From assembly GCA_903871935.1 (NCBI GenBank), contig CAIQIQ010000002.1:1-60679 (forward strand): a DNA stretch of 60,679 bases. The letters are read 5' to 3'. The stretch is from an uncultured Phycisphaerales bacterium (GTDB lineage Bacteria > Planctomycetota > Phycisphaerae > Tepidisphaerales > Tepidisphaeraceae). The notes under the pieces were generated by a model. It did not search any database, was not told the origin of the DNA, and worked only from the letters and a program-made list of their open reading frames with translations. How positions within the stretch are numbered: the first letter of the stretch is position 1; each line of letters starts with the position of its first letter. Of the stretch, positions 60,541 through 60,679 are shown piece after piece. A program made the position numbers and the translations under genes.

Positions 60541-60679
60541 TTATGTGGTGATTCGCTCCAGTGCCCGGCGATATGCGAGATAGTTGTGCAGCGGAATGCT
60601 CGCCCGCACGCGCCCATCGGCCAGGGGAATGAAACCACCCTCGGCCAGAAGCGGCGGAACCTTCTCTTGGATCTCCCGC
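60541..60679 (-). CDS. URO-D superfamily protein, C-terminal fragment at window edge
   Basis: The frame enters from the right edge and ends at TAA (60543-60541). The 45 readable residues include REIQEKVPPLLAEGGFIPLA, DGRVRASIPLHNYLAYRRAL and an end ERITT. That is the usual C-terminus of planctomycete URO-D-like proteins. The beginning is outside the window. It would be the third URO-D superfamily gene here. It is upstream of the sigma-LRR gene on the same strand. Confidence 0.7.
   Translation of the reverse strand, partial: REIQEKVPPLLAEGGFIPLADGRVRASIPLHNYLAYRRALERITT

Overview
The window is GC-rich bacterial chromosome (about 60% G+C by eye) and most probably comes from a member of the Planctomycetota, likely class Phycisphaerae. 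The support is a PEP-CTERM protein, a BlaI/BlaR1 pair with a giant BlaR1, an ECF sigma factor fused to a transmembrane segment and leucine-rich repeats, a long unusual sigma-70 factor with a helix-turn-helix N-terminus, several URO-D superfamily proteins, a sulfatase and secreted glycan-active proteins, and spacers full of short phased repeats. The lineage is an inference; no rRNA, tRNA, CRISPR array or complete mobile element was seen.

Layout. 1-1024 is a repeat-rich spacer. 1025-8631 holds a PQQ-type beta-propeller protein, a DUF3467 gene with prmC, a small lipoprotein, an ABM-like protein, a membrane-anchored protein, an NAD-dependent epimerase, a PEP-CTERM protein and an archaemetzincin-like protease with TPRs. 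8820-14605 is the blaR1-blaI operon with its promoter. 14606-15665 is a second repeat-rich spacer. 15666-20681 has the unusual sigma factor, gpsA, dapB and a sulfatase. 24973-20644 (minus) is a molybdenum hydroxylase operon: [2Fe-2S] subunit, Tat-exported molybdopterin subunit, XdhC, MocA. 25130-26773 is a secreted glycosidase-like protein. 26774-29629 holds a frameshifted DUF4160 gene, a DUF2442 gene and a third repeat-rich spacer. 29630-36779 has a BNR-repeat secreted protein and a minus-strand run lptF/G - nfo - two URO-D-fold proteins. 37031-49212 has comF, a DinB-like protein, a Cys-rich PAS histidine kinase, iorBA, a secreted protein, a HepT/MntA pair (toxin frameshifted), panD, a response regulator, groES-groEL, a transposase remnant fused to a lipoprotein, a cupin and a membrane protein. 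49209-54534 is carbohydrate-oriented (glycoside-hydrolase-like protein, M55 D-aminopeptidase, beta-helix protein). 54535-57595 is a toxin-antitoxin island (VapBC, BrnT-like/RHH, RelBE) with related repeats between the modules. 57921-60413 is the sigma-LRR fusion, and a third URO-D gene runs off the right edge.

The most unusual feature is in the spacers. A composite intergenic module occurs three times in the same orientation at 459-1022, 15065-15545 and 28600-29530. It consists of a TAGAGG element, 10-11 bp phased microrepeats, a hairpin and a ~210 bp repeat carrying two DnaA-box-like sequences 116-117 bp apart. A separate hairpin family (TTGCAGTTTA plus a 6 bp stem) shows compensatory stem changes between copies. 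A third repeat family separates the toxin-antitoxin modules, and a fourth brackets the DUF4160/DUF2442 pair. None of these has an assigned function from this sequence alone.
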